Source: Devosia sp. Root635
GTDB taxonomy: Bacteria > Pseudomonadota > Alphaproteobacteria > Rhizobiales > Devosiaceae
Reading direction: 5' to 3'
Assembly (NCBI RefSeq): GCF_001427605.1
Contig: NZ_LMGZ01000004.1
Span: 1 to 64,000, forward strand
Length of the DNA stretch: 64,000 nt
Positions 54,525-63,362 of this stretch are shown here, piece after piece (the stretch's first letter is position 1; every line of letters begins with the position of its first letter). The position numbers were made by a program, and so were the translations under genes. The notes beneath the pieces are model-generated. The model worked only from the letters and a program-made list of their open reading frames with translations. It had not been told where the DNA came from and made no database searches.

Positions 54525-56036
54525 TCAGACCTTCACACGCACCATCTGGTACGAATAGGGCGGCAGCGTCACGCTCAGCAATCCGCCCTCCAGCCGGGCG
54601 CCGGAGCCCTTTCGCGGCGCCACTTCCGCCTGGTTCCGCGCCGTATTCACCGCCTCCAGGTCGTTATGGGTCATCACCTGGTGGTCGATCACCTTATCCC
54701 CGGCGAAGCCCTGCAGGCTCAGCGCCACGTCGATGGCCTCCGTCCCATGCCGGTTGACCAGGAAAAAGCTCAGTACGCCGTCCGCCTCGTCATGCACGCC
54801 TGACACGTCCACATAGGGCGTATTGTCCTGATGAATGCTGTCATAGCCCGGCGAATTGACGATGAGATTCAACGCCGTACCCCGCCCGAAGCGCGAGGCG
54901 AAATAATAAGGGTAATAGATCGTCTGCGCCCAGGCCGGGCCGCCCTTTTCCGTCATGATCGGGGCGATCACATTCACCAGTTGCGCGATGCAGGCGATCT
55001 TCACCACGTCCGAGCGGCGGATGAAGGTGTTGAGGATCAGCCCCACCATCAGCACGTCTTCGAAATTGTAGATGTCTTCCAAAAGCCCCGGCGCATGCGG
55101 CCAGCCGCCATTGCCGTCGAGAATGGCGCGGTCCTGCTTGTTGGAATGGTACCAGACATTCCATTCATCGAATGAAATCGTGACGTCCCGCTTGCTCTTC
55201 CGCTTGGCCTTCACCTGCAAAATGGTGGAGGCCACCGTCTCGATATAGCGATCCAGCTTATGGTTCAGCGCCAGATAGTTGGCCGTGTTCTTCTCGCGAT
55301 TGGCAAAGTACATGTGCAGGCTGATATGATCGACATGATCATAGGTATGCTCCAGCACGATGCGCTCCCAGTCGGGATAGCTCGCCATGTCCGAATTGGA
55401 TGACCCGCAGACGATCAGCTCCAGCGATTTGTCGAACATGCGCATGGCCCGCGCCGTATTGGCGGCCAGCTTGCCATACTCGGCCGCATCCTTGTGGCCA
55501 ACCTGCCACGGCCCGTCCATCTCATTGCCCAGGCACCACATTTTGACATTCCAGGGGTCCTTGCGGCCGTTCTTGATGCGCAGGTCGCTCCAATAGCTGC
55601 CGCCGGGATGGTTCACATATTCGAGGAAGTTCCGCGCCTCGTCGACGCCGCGTGACCCCAGGTTTACCGCCAGCATCATCTCCGTGCCGACCGTCGCGCA
55701 CCAGTCGGCGAATTCATGCACGCCCACCGCGTTGCTCTCGGACGTATGCCAGGCCAGGTCGAGCCGCGTCGGACGCCGGTCGCGTGGCCCGATACCGTCC
55801 TCCCAATTATAGGCGGAAACAAAGTTACCCCCGGGGTAGCGCACCACGGGTACACTGAGATCCTTGACCAGCTTGACCACATCGCCGCGCATGCCGTTCT
55901 TGTCGGCGGTGGAATGGTCGGGCTCATAGATGCCCTCGTAGATTGCCCGCCCCAGATGTTCGAGAAAGGCCCCATAGACCCGGTCATCGATCTTGCTGAT
56001 CGTGAAATCCCTGTGCGCGACGACCGAAGCTTTCAT
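54525..56036 (-). CDS. abfA: Alpha-L-arabinofuranosidase, glycoside hydrolase family 51
   Basis: It releases terminal arabinofuranosyl residues from plant polysaccharide fragments. The 503-residue protein has the GH51 blocks EHLGRAIYEGIYEPD and VPVVRYPGGNFVSAYNW. The acid/base is E172 in CLGNEMDGPWQ and the nucleophile E291 in SFDEWNVWY. A C-terminal beta-sandwich follows. No signal peptide is present, so it acts on imported oligosaccharides in the cytoplasm. ATG 56036 is chosen because GGGGGA lies seven bases upstream; an ATG four codons earlier would include it. An HTH regulator gene lies upstream on the same strand. No arabinose transport or catabolic genes are next to it. Confidence 0.94.
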   Translation of the reverse strand: MKASVVAHRDFTISKIDDRVYGAFLEHLGRAIYEGIYEPDHSTADKNGMRGDVVKLVKDLSVPVVRYPGGNFVSAYNWEDGIGPRDRRPTRLDLAWHTSESNAVGVHEFADWCATVGTEMMLAVNLGSRGVDEARNFLEYVNHPGGSYWSDLRIKNGRKDPWNVKMWCLGNEMDGPWQVGHKDAAEYGKLAANTARAMRMFDKSLELIVCGSSNSDMASYPDWERIVLEHTYDHVDHISLHMYFANREKNTANYLALNHKLDRYIETVASTILQVKAKRKSKRDVTISFDEWNVWYHSNKQDRAILDGNGGWPHAPGLLEDIYNFEDVLMVGLILNTFIRRSDVVKIACIAQLVNVIAPIMTEKGGPAWAQTIYYPYYFASRFGRGTALNLIVNSPGYDSIHQDNTPYVDVSGVHDEADGVLSFFLVNRHGTEAIDVALSLQGFAGDKVIDHQVMTHNDLEAVNTARNQAEVAPRKGSGARLEGGLLSVTLPPYSYQMVRVKV

Positions 56037-56361
56037 TTTATCCCCCATCCAATCCCGTTTTTCTGATTTATATCAGCTGTACGGTTGTAAATGACACTGA
56101 CCGGATCGCACAAGGGGCAGGGCGGCAATAAATATGATTTTTTCTTGAGGCGAGCCGCAAATGCCTCAGTCGTCTCCCTCCCCCTTTGCGGGCTTCGAAC
56201 CGGCCGAAGGCAAAATCGCTCCAGTGGAGCGATTTTAGGCGAGAAGGATCAAGGGTGGGGGGATGTTTAGCCCCGGTATTTAGGCCAAACCACGACCCCT
56301 CCCGACCTCCCCCGTCAAGGGGGAGGAGCCGCGCGGTGGTCGTGGTGAGACCATACCCGCC
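56037..56361. other. Gap between the regulator and arabinofuranosidase genes
   Basis: This 325-base gap is largely occupied by a family A repeat with a perfect internal hairpin (56168-56340). The remaining 130 bases next to abfA include an AT-richer stretch that may hold its promoter. No gene is visible. Confidence 0.5.
56168..56340. repeat. Family A repeat with embedded perfect hairpin
   Basis: Outer arms CTCCCTCCCCCTTTG and CCCCCGTCAAGGGGGAGG flank the unit. Inside, AAAATCGCTCC (56212-56222) pairs perfectly with GGAGCGATTTT (56226-56236) over a three-base AGT loop. Confidence 0.8.
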
Positions 56362-57291
56362 CTACCGCTCCGTCTGCAGCCGCATGATGATTTCCTGGTC
56401 GTAATTCCCAAACCCGCGTCCGAAAATATTGATGCCCCCCGGATGTTTAGCCTCGTCCTTCACCCCGATCCGCAACCGGATCGAGTGGTGGTTGTCCAGG
56501 TCCAGATCCACCAGCGAGACCGACGAGATTTTCACCCCGTCGACATAGCTGCCATCGGCCGTCACCCGCCAGCTCTTGAGCTTGCCATATTGGCTGCCCT
56601 TGAGCTTCCACCAGTCCGGCGTATAGACGCCGCGTTTGTCCCCGAAGTCGCCGGGGCTGGTCCAGGTACCGATTTCGGTGCCGTTGACTACCAGCGTAAT
56701 GTCGCTCGGCCAGTCCGCCGAGGTGCCGGGCACCTCGCTGCTCAGCTCCATCGAGAACTCCATCGTCTCGATCGTGTTCCCGCTCAGCCTGGCATTGTTG
56801 GGAAACTGGTATTCCACATAGCCCCGCGTGAACCAGATCAGCCCGGCCTTCATCCGGTCCGGATCGAGAAACGTATCCGGCACGTCCAGCAAGCCGATTA
56901 TGCCGTCGATCGAGCACAGCCCGCACGGCGCCGATACCGCGCAACTGGTATAGAGCCCGATCGGCATCGCCACCTCGATTGTGTTCGATTTCATCGGATT
57001 GATGTCGTCCTTGAACATCACCAGCACTTCGTCGAACAGCGAATGGCAGATTTTCTGGCTGCCCTTGCGCGCCTTCTGCGTCTCGGTGCGGATCAGCCCC
57101 GCGCCTTCCAGGACTTGGATATTGGTCGATACCGTCGACTGTGGCAGATCGAGGTGCCGGGCTATGTCATTGCCGTTCATCGCCCCCTGCATATGCAAGA
57201 GCTTGAGGATGCTCACTCGGACGGGCGATGCCAGCCCCTTGAGCACTTCCATGCCTTCTTCGGGGTCGATGACGAGGAAGTTGCGGCTCAT
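56362..57291 (-). CDS. ArsR-like HTH regulator with large C-terminal domain
   Basis: The 309-residue protein starts MSRNFLVIDPEEGMEVLKGL. It has an ArsR-like winged helix in the first 90 residues (LASPVRVSILKLLHMQGAM, ARHLDLPQSTVSTNIQVLEGAGLI). The C-terminal 200 residues form a domain I do not recognise by name. It contains CAVSAPCGLC (a possible metal site) near 130 and beta-rich segments that look like a carbohydrate-binding sandwich (SDITLVVNGTEIGTWTSPGDFGD). Being directly upstream of the GH51 gene, it probably regulates sugar use. The next upstream gene is a LysR regulator. Confidence 0.78.
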   Translation of the reverse strand: MSRNFLVIDPEEGMEVLKGLASPVRVSILKLLHMQGAMNGNDIARHLDLPQSTVSTNIQVLEGAGLIRTETQKARKGSQKICHSLFDEVLVMFKDDINPMKSNTIEVAMPIGLYTSCAVSAPCGLCSIDGIIGLLDVPDTFLDPDRMKAGLIWFTRGYVEYQFPNNARLSGNTIETMEFSMELSSEVPGTSADWPSDITLVVNGTEIGTWTSPGDFGDKRGVYTPDWWKLKGSQYGKLKSWRVTADGSYVDGVKISSVSLVDLDLDNHHSIRLRIGVKDEAKHPGGINIFGRGFGNYDQEIIMRLQTER

Positions 57292-57358
57292 GGACGATCC
57301 AGGGTCAATTCGGTTCAGCAATGCCTATCAGCATTCCTGATACAATCAACCGGGCATG

Positions 57359-58258
57359 CTAGGATGCTTCGAGCGCCGTGCCGATCAGGCTGAGCCGGCA
57401 CTGATCCTGCAATGCCCGCACATAGACGTTCCTGGCCATGAACAGCGCCTGCCCGAAATAGACCTTCACCGGCGGAATGACGTCGATCTTGACCTGCACC
57501 AGGTCAACGTCCTCCGGCCCGACGCACCACGCCGGTATGATGGCGAAGCCCAGCCCGCTTTCCACGCATTTCTTGAGGCTTGAACTGCCCGAAGCAGAGG
57601 TCGAGGCCTCGGTCTGGCCGCCCCCCTTGGCCAGGAAATCCATTGCCATGTTGCGCAATGTCTGCCCCGGCTCATAGGTGACCAGCGGCCGTCCGCGCGA
57701 CCATTCGGGAATGTCGGCCGCCCGTGGCGGTGGTCCCCAGCTTCGGGGATAGACTAGGTTCAGGTGATAGGTTCCGAGCAGGCTCTGCGGCACCACGGGG
57801 TCGCCGAAGAACCGTTCGTTGATGCAGACATCGAGGCTCCCGTTCTTGACCAGCTCGGCCAGCGAGGTGTCGCGCTCATAGGCGATCACCTCAACATTGG
57901 GGAACTGCGCATGGAACTCGGCCAGCACCGCAGGCAGGAGATAGTAGAAAATCGCCTGCGGCAGGCCGATGCGCAGCACCGGGCGCTGGCTGGCCACCAC
58001 CAGCGATAGCCGCTCCAGCATGATTTCCAGCTCCGGATGGAGCAGGTTGTAGAGGGCAACCCCGCGCGGCGTCAGGCGGATTTTCTTGGCGCCCTGGTCC
58101 GATTCCACCAGCCGCTCATGCATCTGCTGTTCCAGCCGACGCACGTGATTGGCGGCCGATTGGTAGCTCAGATTCAGCTCGCGTGCCGCAGCCGAATAGG
58201 ACCCATGCCTCGCCACGAGGTAGAAGGTCTGGATCAGCGTCAGGTTGATTTCGGCCAT
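57359..58258 (-). CDS. LysR-family transcriptional regulator
   Basis: The 299-residue protein has the N-terminal LysR winged helix (LIQTFYLVARHGSYSAAARELNLSYQSAANHVRRLEQQ) and a periplasmic-binding-like effector domain (from about 90). It is divergent from the dehydrogenase operon beginning at 58424, with a 165-base gap, the usual arrangement for a LysR activator and its target. The probable inducer is the substrate of that operon or its first product. A short palindrome CGACG-CTTT-CGTCG lies at 58366-58379 in the gap. Confidence 0.92.
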   Translation of the reverse strand: MAEINLTLIQTFYLVARHGSYSAAARELNLSYQSAANHVRRLEQQMHERLVESDQGAKKIRLTPRGVALYNLLHPELEIMLERLSLVVASQRPVLRIGLPQAIFYYLLPAVLAEFHAQFPNVEVIAYERDTSLAELVKNGSLDVCINERFFGDPVVPQSLLGTYHLNLVYPRSWGPPPRAADIPEWSRGRPLVTYEPGQTLRNMAMDFLAKGGGQTEASTSASGSSSLKKCVESGLGFAIIPAWCVGPEDVDLVQVKIDVIPPVKVYFGQALFMARNVYVRALQDQCRLSLIGTALEAS

Positions 58259-58423
58259 GGTTCAGGCTCCTGGCGCAGATCATAGAGGCCGCCCGCAGGC
58301 GGGCAAGCCGGGGCAGGCCGAAAGGTCTACAAAAATGCTGCGCTTCACCCCCGTTTCATTTGTATCGACGCTTTCGTCGCCCCCGGACCATTGTGAAGCA
58401 CCTCGTCCAGCGCGTGTTCCCGA
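58259..58423. promoter_or_regulatory. LysR / dehydrogenase operon intergenic control region
   Basis: The divergent gap contains the inverted repeat CGACG (58366-58370) CTTT CGTCG (58375-58379). No LysR box (T-N11-A) can be assigned with confidence. It should hold both promoters. Confidence 0.35.
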
Positions 58424-59614
58424 ATGCCTCAATCGACAAGCGTTTCTCCTCGCTCCCCAGGGTCTGTAGCCATCATCGGCGCCGGCATTGTCGGCATGTC
58501 GGCGGCCCACTTCCTGTCGCGGGCCGGCTGGCAGGTTACGGTCTTTGATTCCGGCGTCGTGGCGTCGGGCGCCACCGGCTCGGCCGATGGCGCCGTTTCG
58601 GTGGCCAGCAAGAAGCCGGGCCCGCTGATGACGCTGGCGGTAGCCGCCGTTCGGTTCTACGAGCGCCTGGCGGAAACCGGCGTGCTGGCCGACGAATTCA
58701 TGTCCCGCTCGACCTTCATGGTCGCCGCGCAACCCGATGAACTCGATGTCCTAGAAAGCCAGTCCGCCCAGCTTGAGGCCGCCGACGTACCGGTTCGACT
58801 GCTCAAGGGCCGGGCCCTTGCCGAAACGGTCGGGGCCGCGGCTCCCGCCGCACTGGCCGCGGTGGAAGTGCAGGGCGAGGGGCATGCCGTCGGCTATCGC
58901 GTGGTCGAGCGCCTGCGCCGGCTCGGCGGCTTCACCATCCGGCGAAACTGCCGGATTCTTGGCCTGCACCATGCCGGCGGACGCGTCGACGGCGTGGTGA
59001 CCGAACAGGGCATCGAGTCCTTCGACGCCGTCCTGCTCGCGGCCGGACTCGGCTCCATGGCATTCCTCGCCGGCCCCGATCTCATCCGCCCGCGCAAAGG
59101 ACAGTTGATCGTCACCGACCGGGCCGACAGGGACGCGCCGCGCTTTCCCGGACCGCTGATGTCCTGCCGCTATCTGGTCAGCAAGGGCAGTCATCCGGCC
59201 GGCAACGTGACCGAGGCTCGCTCCCTCGGCCTCGTCATCGACCCCCTCAGAACCGGCCAGTTCCTCATCGGCGGCTCGCGGGAAGACCGCGACGACAAGG
59301 ACGTGGCCGATGCCGATGTCATCGCCAGCCTGCTCCGCGATGCCGTGGCGCTCTCCCCTTCGCTTGCCCACCTCCGGGTCATTCGCGTCTTTGCCGGCGT
59401 CCGCGCCGCGACGCGCGATGGAATGCCGATCGTCGGCCGCGTCGGCGGCGCCGACAATGTCTGGGTCGCCACCGGCTTCGAGGGCGACGGCATCTGCCTG
59501 GGTCCGCTGATGGGGCACTTGTGCCAGCAGATGATCTGCGGTCAGCAGCCGGAACACGATATCTCCGCGCTCGATGCCGGCCGTTTCGGCCTGACACTGG
59601 CGGAGGCCGCATGA
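58424..59614 (+). CDS. FAD-dependent oxidoreductase, DAO family (dehydrogenase catalytic subunit)
   Basis: The 396-residue flavoprotein has the Rossmann FAD motif IIGAGIVGMSAAHFLSRAG near residue 18 and the DAO-family ending ATGFEGDGICLGPLMG near 350. With the next two genes it matches the subunit set of D-hydroxyproline dehydrogenase, hydrogen-cyanide synthase HcnABC and opine oxidases: a DAO-type subunit, a small 2Fe-2S subunit and an FAD/NAD-type subunit. It probably oxidises a C-N bond of an amino or imino acid. It overlaps the 2Fe-2S gene by four bases (59611-59614). The substrate is unknown. Confidence 0.88.
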   Translation: MPQSTSVSPRSPGSVAIIGAGIVGMSAAHFLSRAGWQVTVFDSGVVASGATGSADGAVSVASKKPGPLMTLAVAAVRFYERLAETGVLADEFMSRSTFMVAAQPDELDVLESQSAQLEAADVPVRLLKGRALAETVGAAAPAALAAVEVQGEGHAVGYRVVERLRRLGGFTIRRNCRILGLHHAGGRVDGVVTEQGIESFDAVLLAAGLGSMAFLAGPDLIRPRKGQLIVTDRADRDAPRFPGPLMSCRYLVSKGSHPAGNVTEARSLGLVIDPLRTGQFLIGGSREDRDDKDVADADVIASLLRDAVALSPSLAHLRVIRVFAGVRAATRDGMPIVGRVGGADNVWVATGFEGDGICLGPLMGHLCQQMICGQQPEHDISALDAGRFGLTLAEAA

Positions 59615-59871
59615 CCAGCGCCGGCCAGACCTTCCTGTTCGATGGTATGGCGATCCCTTTCGCCAGCAACGAAACCATTGCCATGGCGCTCGATCGCGCC
59701 GGCATCCGCACCTTCGGTTCCGGCCAGGGCAGCAGCGCCGGCCGCTATTTCTGCGGCATCGGCGCCTGCCAGGCCTGCATCGTCTCGGTGGATGGCACGC
59801 GGATGGAAGCCTGCCTCACCCCGGCCCGCAAAGGCCTGCAGGTCGCCCGCATCGCATCGGTGTTGCCATGA
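59611..59871 (+). CDS. Small (2Fe-2S)-binding dehydrogenase subunit
   Basis: The 86-residue protein carries a plant-type ferredoxin cluster motif, FCGIGACQAC, with C48, C53, C56 and a fourth ligand C68 in MEACLT. It corresponds to the gamma (HcnA/LhpE-like) subunit that passes electrons between flavin subunits. ATG 59611 overlaps the upstream stop and its own stop overlaps the next start (59868-59871), so all three subunits are translationally coupled. Confidence 0.92.
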   Translation: MTSAGQTFLFDGMAIPFASNETIAMALDRAGIRTFGSGQGSSAGRYFCGIGACQACIVSVDGTRMEACLTPARKGLQVARIASVLP

Positions 59872-61184
59872 CCGGCATGGAGGTTCTCGTCATCGGCGGT
59901 GGCCCGGCCGGCGTCTCGGCGGCGCTGGAGATGGCGCGCGGCGGGCTCAACGTAACGCTCTGCGAACAGGGCCCCCGCCTCGGTGGCGCAATTCATCGCC
60001 AGCCCGACGATCCGGCAAGGCGCCTTCGCGTGCCCAGGGCGCAGCGGCGACGCTGGCGGACTCTGGCCGAGGCCCTGTCGATGAGCCCGGTGGAAATTCT
60101 CTGCCGGCACATGTTTGCCGGCGTCGAGGGTAGCGGCGCCGTGCTGCTTGAAGATCGCGCCAGCGGCCGCATTGTCACCCGCCGCCCGGCGGCGCTGGTG
60201 TTGGCATTGGGCGGCGTTGAACGCGTGACGCCCGTGCCGGGGTGGCAATTGCCCGGCGTCGTCACTGTCGGTGGCTTGCAGGTGATGATGAAATCCACCG
60301 GCCGGGCGCCCGAAGGCGACATATTGATCGCCGGCTCGGGCCCACTGCTGCTCGCGGTCGCTGCTCAACTGACCGCGCTCGGCAAGGCGCCCGTCGCGGT
60401 TCTGGAGCGCAGCACCGGTCCGCTATCGCTGCGCGCCGTCGCCGGGCTGATCCGGGCCCCCGCCTATCTCTGGGAGGCTGCGGGCTATCTATCGAGGCTG
60501 ATACGGGCCGGCATACGCCTGCAACGCGGCGCGTCGGTCCGCTCGATCGCGCCGGCGGGCAATCGGCTGTCGGTCACCATTGTTGATAATATCGGCCTTG
60601 AACGGCGGCTGGTCGTCGATCGGGTGGCTCTGCATGATGGCCTGCTGCCCAACGGTAACGGCACCGCAGCCGCGCCCGCCGGCCCGTTCACCGTGCTGGC
60701 CGGCGATTGCCGGGAAGTGCTGGGCGGCGTTGCCGCCATTGCCGATGGCCGTCTGGCCGGGCAGGCCGTGCTCGCAAAGCTGGGGCTGGCCGGTTCCGAT
60801 AGCGCGGGCTCTGCCGCCACGCTGCAACATGAACGACGCACGCAATCGGCTCTCAATACGCTCTTCGACTATTCCGGCGGCGATGCGGCGCAACTGCCCG
60901 ACGACACCGTGATCTGCCGCTGCGAAGGGCGTACGCTCGGGCAGCTTCGCGCGCTGCTGGCGGCGGATGACCGGGTTTCTGCGCGCGAGATCAAGCTCAA
61001 TGGTCGCTTCGCCATGGGCGCCTGTCAGGGCCGCTTCTGCGCCGAATGGGTGGCCGCCTATGTGGCCAGCCAGCGCGACGGCCAGCCCCCGCAAGTGGCC
61101 GAGATCGTTGGCAGCCGCTGGCCGGTCAAGCCCGTTTCCGTTTCGGCTTTCGTCGAACGTCATCCTTCCAGCCCATCAGAGTGA
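59868..61184 (+). CDS. FAD/NAD(P)-binding dehydrogenase subunit with C-terminal BFD-like 2Fe-2S site
   Basis: The 438-residue protein has the dinucleotide motif VLVIGGGPAGVSAALEMARGG at residue 6 and a second one, ILIAGSGPLLLAVAAQL, near 150. The C-terminal region carries four cysteines (C350, C352, C386, C391; ICRCEG and GACQGRFC), as in the BFD-like ferredoxin domain of HcnB, opine oxidase and D-hydroxyproline dehydrogenase alpha subunits. It overlaps the aldehyde dehydrogenase start (GTG 61181) by four bases. Electron transfer to the respiratory chain is inferred. Confidence 0.88.
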   Translation: MTGMEVLVIGGGPAGVSAALEMARGGLNVTLCEQGPRLGGAIHRQPDDPARRLRVPRAQRRRWRTLAEALSMSPVEILCRHMFAGVEGSGAVLLEDRASGRIVTRRPAALVLALGGVERVTPVPGWQLPGVVTVGGLQVMMKSTGRAPEGDILIAGSGPLLLAVAAQLTALGKAPVAVLERSTGPLSLRAVAGLIRAPAYLWEAAGYLSRLIRAGIRLQRGASVRSIAPAGNRLSVTIVDNIGLERRLVVDRVALHDGLLPNGNGTAAAPAGPFTVLAGDCREVLGGVAAIADGRLAGQAVLAKLGLAGSDSAGSAATLQHERRTQSALNTLFDYSGGDAAQLPDDTVICRCEGRTLGQLRALLAADDRVSAREIKLNGRFAMGACQGRFCAEWVAAYVASQRDGQPPQVAEIVGSRWPVKPVSVSAFVERHPSSPSE

Positions 61185-62590
61185 GTGCCGTGTCCCCATT
61201 GTCCCAGCTTGCCAAAAAAAACGACGGCACCCGCATCGACGTCGCCTCGCCCTATGACGGCCGCATGGTGGGTCAGGTGGCGCTGGCCAGTCCCGGCGCC
61301 ATCGCCGATGCGGTGTTCGGCGCTCATGTCGCGCAAGCCGAATTCGCCTTCTCCACCCCCGCCCAGCGCCGCGACCTGCTCAATGCCCTGGCCGCCGCCG
61401 TCGCCAATGAGGCGGAATCGCTGGCCCAGCTCATCTGCGCAGAAGTCGGCAAGACCATTGCCGAGGCCCGCAATGAGGTGCGGCGCGCCCAGAACACTCT
61501 GCGCCTCTCGGGCGATGCCGCCACCTTTCTCGATGGCGAAGTGCTCCATTGCGGCATTGTCGCCGGCGGCGCCAATCGCCAGGCCGTCATCACCTATGAA
61601 CCGGCAGGTGTTGTCGGCGCCATCACGCCCTTCAACTATCCGCTCAATCTGCTGTGCCACAAGCTCGGCCCCGCCATCGCCGCTGGCAATGCCGTGGTGG
61701 CCAAACCGTCCCCCAAGGCGCCACTCGCGGCCCAGCGCCTCGCCGAACTAGCCCTCGAAGCCGGCTTCCCCCGACACCTGTTCCAGATCGTGCATGGCGG
61801 CGCCGCCGAGGCCCTGACCCTGGCCCGCACCGCCATCGATCTGCTGAGCTTCACCGGCGGCCCCGCCGCCGGCCTTGCCCTCAAGAATGCCGCCGGCCTC
61901 GTCCGCTGCCTCATGGAACTGGGCGGCAATGACCCGCTCTTCGTCATGCCCGACGCCGACCTGCCGGCCGCGATCAACACCACCATCGCCCAGCGCTACG
62001 AAATCGCCGGCCAGAGCTGCGCCGCCGTCAAGAAGCTCTATCTCCATGCCGATATCCACGACGACATGCTCGACGCCGTGGTTGAAGTCGCCAAGGCGGT
62101 GCGCCATGGCGATCCACTCGATCCCGCCACCCAGATGGGCCCGGTCATCGACGCACAATCGGCCACGCAGGTCCGCGCGCGCATGGAGGCCGCAACAGCC
62201 TCCGGCGCCCGCCTGCTCGCCGGTGGCACGGGGCAGGGGGCCATGCTGGCGCCATCAGTCATCGCCGACGTGCCCCCCGACAGCGATCTCTTTGCCCAGG
62301 AAACCTTCGGCCCGGTCATTTCGGTCCGCCGCTTCACCGATGTCGGCGCCGCCATTGCCGAGGTCAATGCCGGCGCCCATGGCTTGCAGGCCGGCGTCTT
62401 CAGCAACGATCACGCCGTGCTCAAGCGCTTCTCGCGCGAACTCCGCGTCGGTGGCGTAATGATCAATTAAGGCCCCGATTTCCGCGCCGAACATGTCCCC
62501 TTCGGTGGCATCAAGAGCAGCGGCCTCGGCCGCGAAGGCGTGCGCATCGCGCTGCGCGAAATGAGCGAAACCAAGGTCGTCATCGACTAG
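61181..62590 (+). pseudogene. Aldehyde dehydrogenase interrupted by an in-frame TAA
   Basis: The open part (61181-62470, about 429 residues) is a normal ALDH. YEPAGVVGAITPFNYPLNLLCHK, the general base in LMELGGND and the nucleophilic cysteine in AGQSCAAVKKLYLH are all intact. At 62468-62470 a TAA replaces what is normally a Glu codon (GGVMIN-stop-GPDFRAEHVPFGG). The same frame then continues cleanly for 39 codons (PFGGIKSSGLGREG, the conserved C-terminal motif) to TAG 62588-62590. GAA to TAA is a single substitution, so this is a recent nonsense mutation, a sequencing error or a readthrough site. GTG 61181 overlaps the upstream stop; GTG 61190 is an alternative. It would oxidise a semialdehyde made by the operon. 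Confidence 0.88.
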
Positions 62591-62603
62591 GGGAGGGCAC
62601 ACT

Positions 62604-63338
62604 ATGCGCATCGCAGTTTTCGGAGCCTCCGGCCGGGTCGGCACCCGCCTGGTCGAAGCCATCCTCACCGATCCGGGCCTGGAACTGGCCGCCGCGCATG
62701 TGTCGCCCGGCTCACCCTGGATCGGCCGTCAGGTCGGCAATACCGTCATCGAATACCGGCCGGCCGAAGCCGCCATCAACGCCCATTGCGACGCTATCAT
62801 CGATTTCTCCTCGCCATCGGGCAGCCTTTACCTGCAGCGCATGGCCGGCCAGCGCCCCGTGCCCATTGTCATCGGCACCACCGGCTTTGCCGATGCCGAC
62901 CTGGCCGAAATCAACGCCGCCGCCCGCTATCGCCCTATTCTCACTGGCGCCAACTTCGCCCTGGGCTTCACTGCCTTCGCCCGCAACGCCCGCCAGTTCG
63001 CCGCCGCCCATCCCGGCGCCGGCATCGCCATCGAGGAAACCTATCATCGCCGCAAGAAGCGCGCGCCCTCGGGCACCTCGCTTCTGCTGGCCCGCATCCT
63101 GCATGAGGCGCAGGCAACCACCGCCGGTGCCAGCCCTCCGGAGCCAGAAATCCACGTCCATCGTGTCGGCGACACCGTCGGCATCAACGAAGTGCGCTTC
63201 GACCTCGGCGATTCCGAGATGCGCTTCATCTTCTCGGTCGAAACCATCGCCGCTTATGCCCGCGGCGCCCTGGCTGCCGCCATTCAACTGGTCGAATCGG
63301 GCCTCGGCCCCGGCCGTCACGACGCCTTCGACCTCTGA
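62604..63338 (+). CDS. DapB-like dihydrodipicolinate reductase paralogue
   Basis: The 244-residue protein has the DapB nucleotide motif VFGASGRVGTRL at residue 5, DFSSPSGSL near 72, the IGTTGF block and GANFALGFTAF. The catalytic signature reads EETYHRRKKRAPSGTS. Aligned to the canonical E-A-H-H-R-H-K-V-D-A-P-S-G-T, the first His is Tyr (Y147) and the Asp is Arg, while H148 and K151 remain. A strong GGGGAGGG precedes the ATG. Given the catabolic operon, it may reduce a cyclic imine other than tetrahydrodipicolinate; a housekeeping DapB is expected elsewhere. Confidence 0.85.
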   Translation: MRIAVFGASGRVGTRLVEAILTDPGLELAAAHVSPGSPWIGRQVGNTVIEYRPAEAAINAHCDAIIDFSSPSGSLYLQRMAGQRPVPIVIGTTGFADADLAEINAAARYRPILTGANFALGFTAFARNARQFAAAHPGAGIAIEETYHRRKKRAPSGTSLLLARILHEAQATTAGASPPEPEIHVHRVGDTVGINEVRFDLGDSEMRFIFSVETIAAYARGALAAAIQLVESGLGPGRHDAFDL

Positions 63339-63362
63339 CCCCTTGCTGCAAAGGCCGCGACA

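Noticed and set aside
8366..56340. CRISPR array
   Set aside because: The repeats are dispersed palindromes with no regular spacers and no cas genes.
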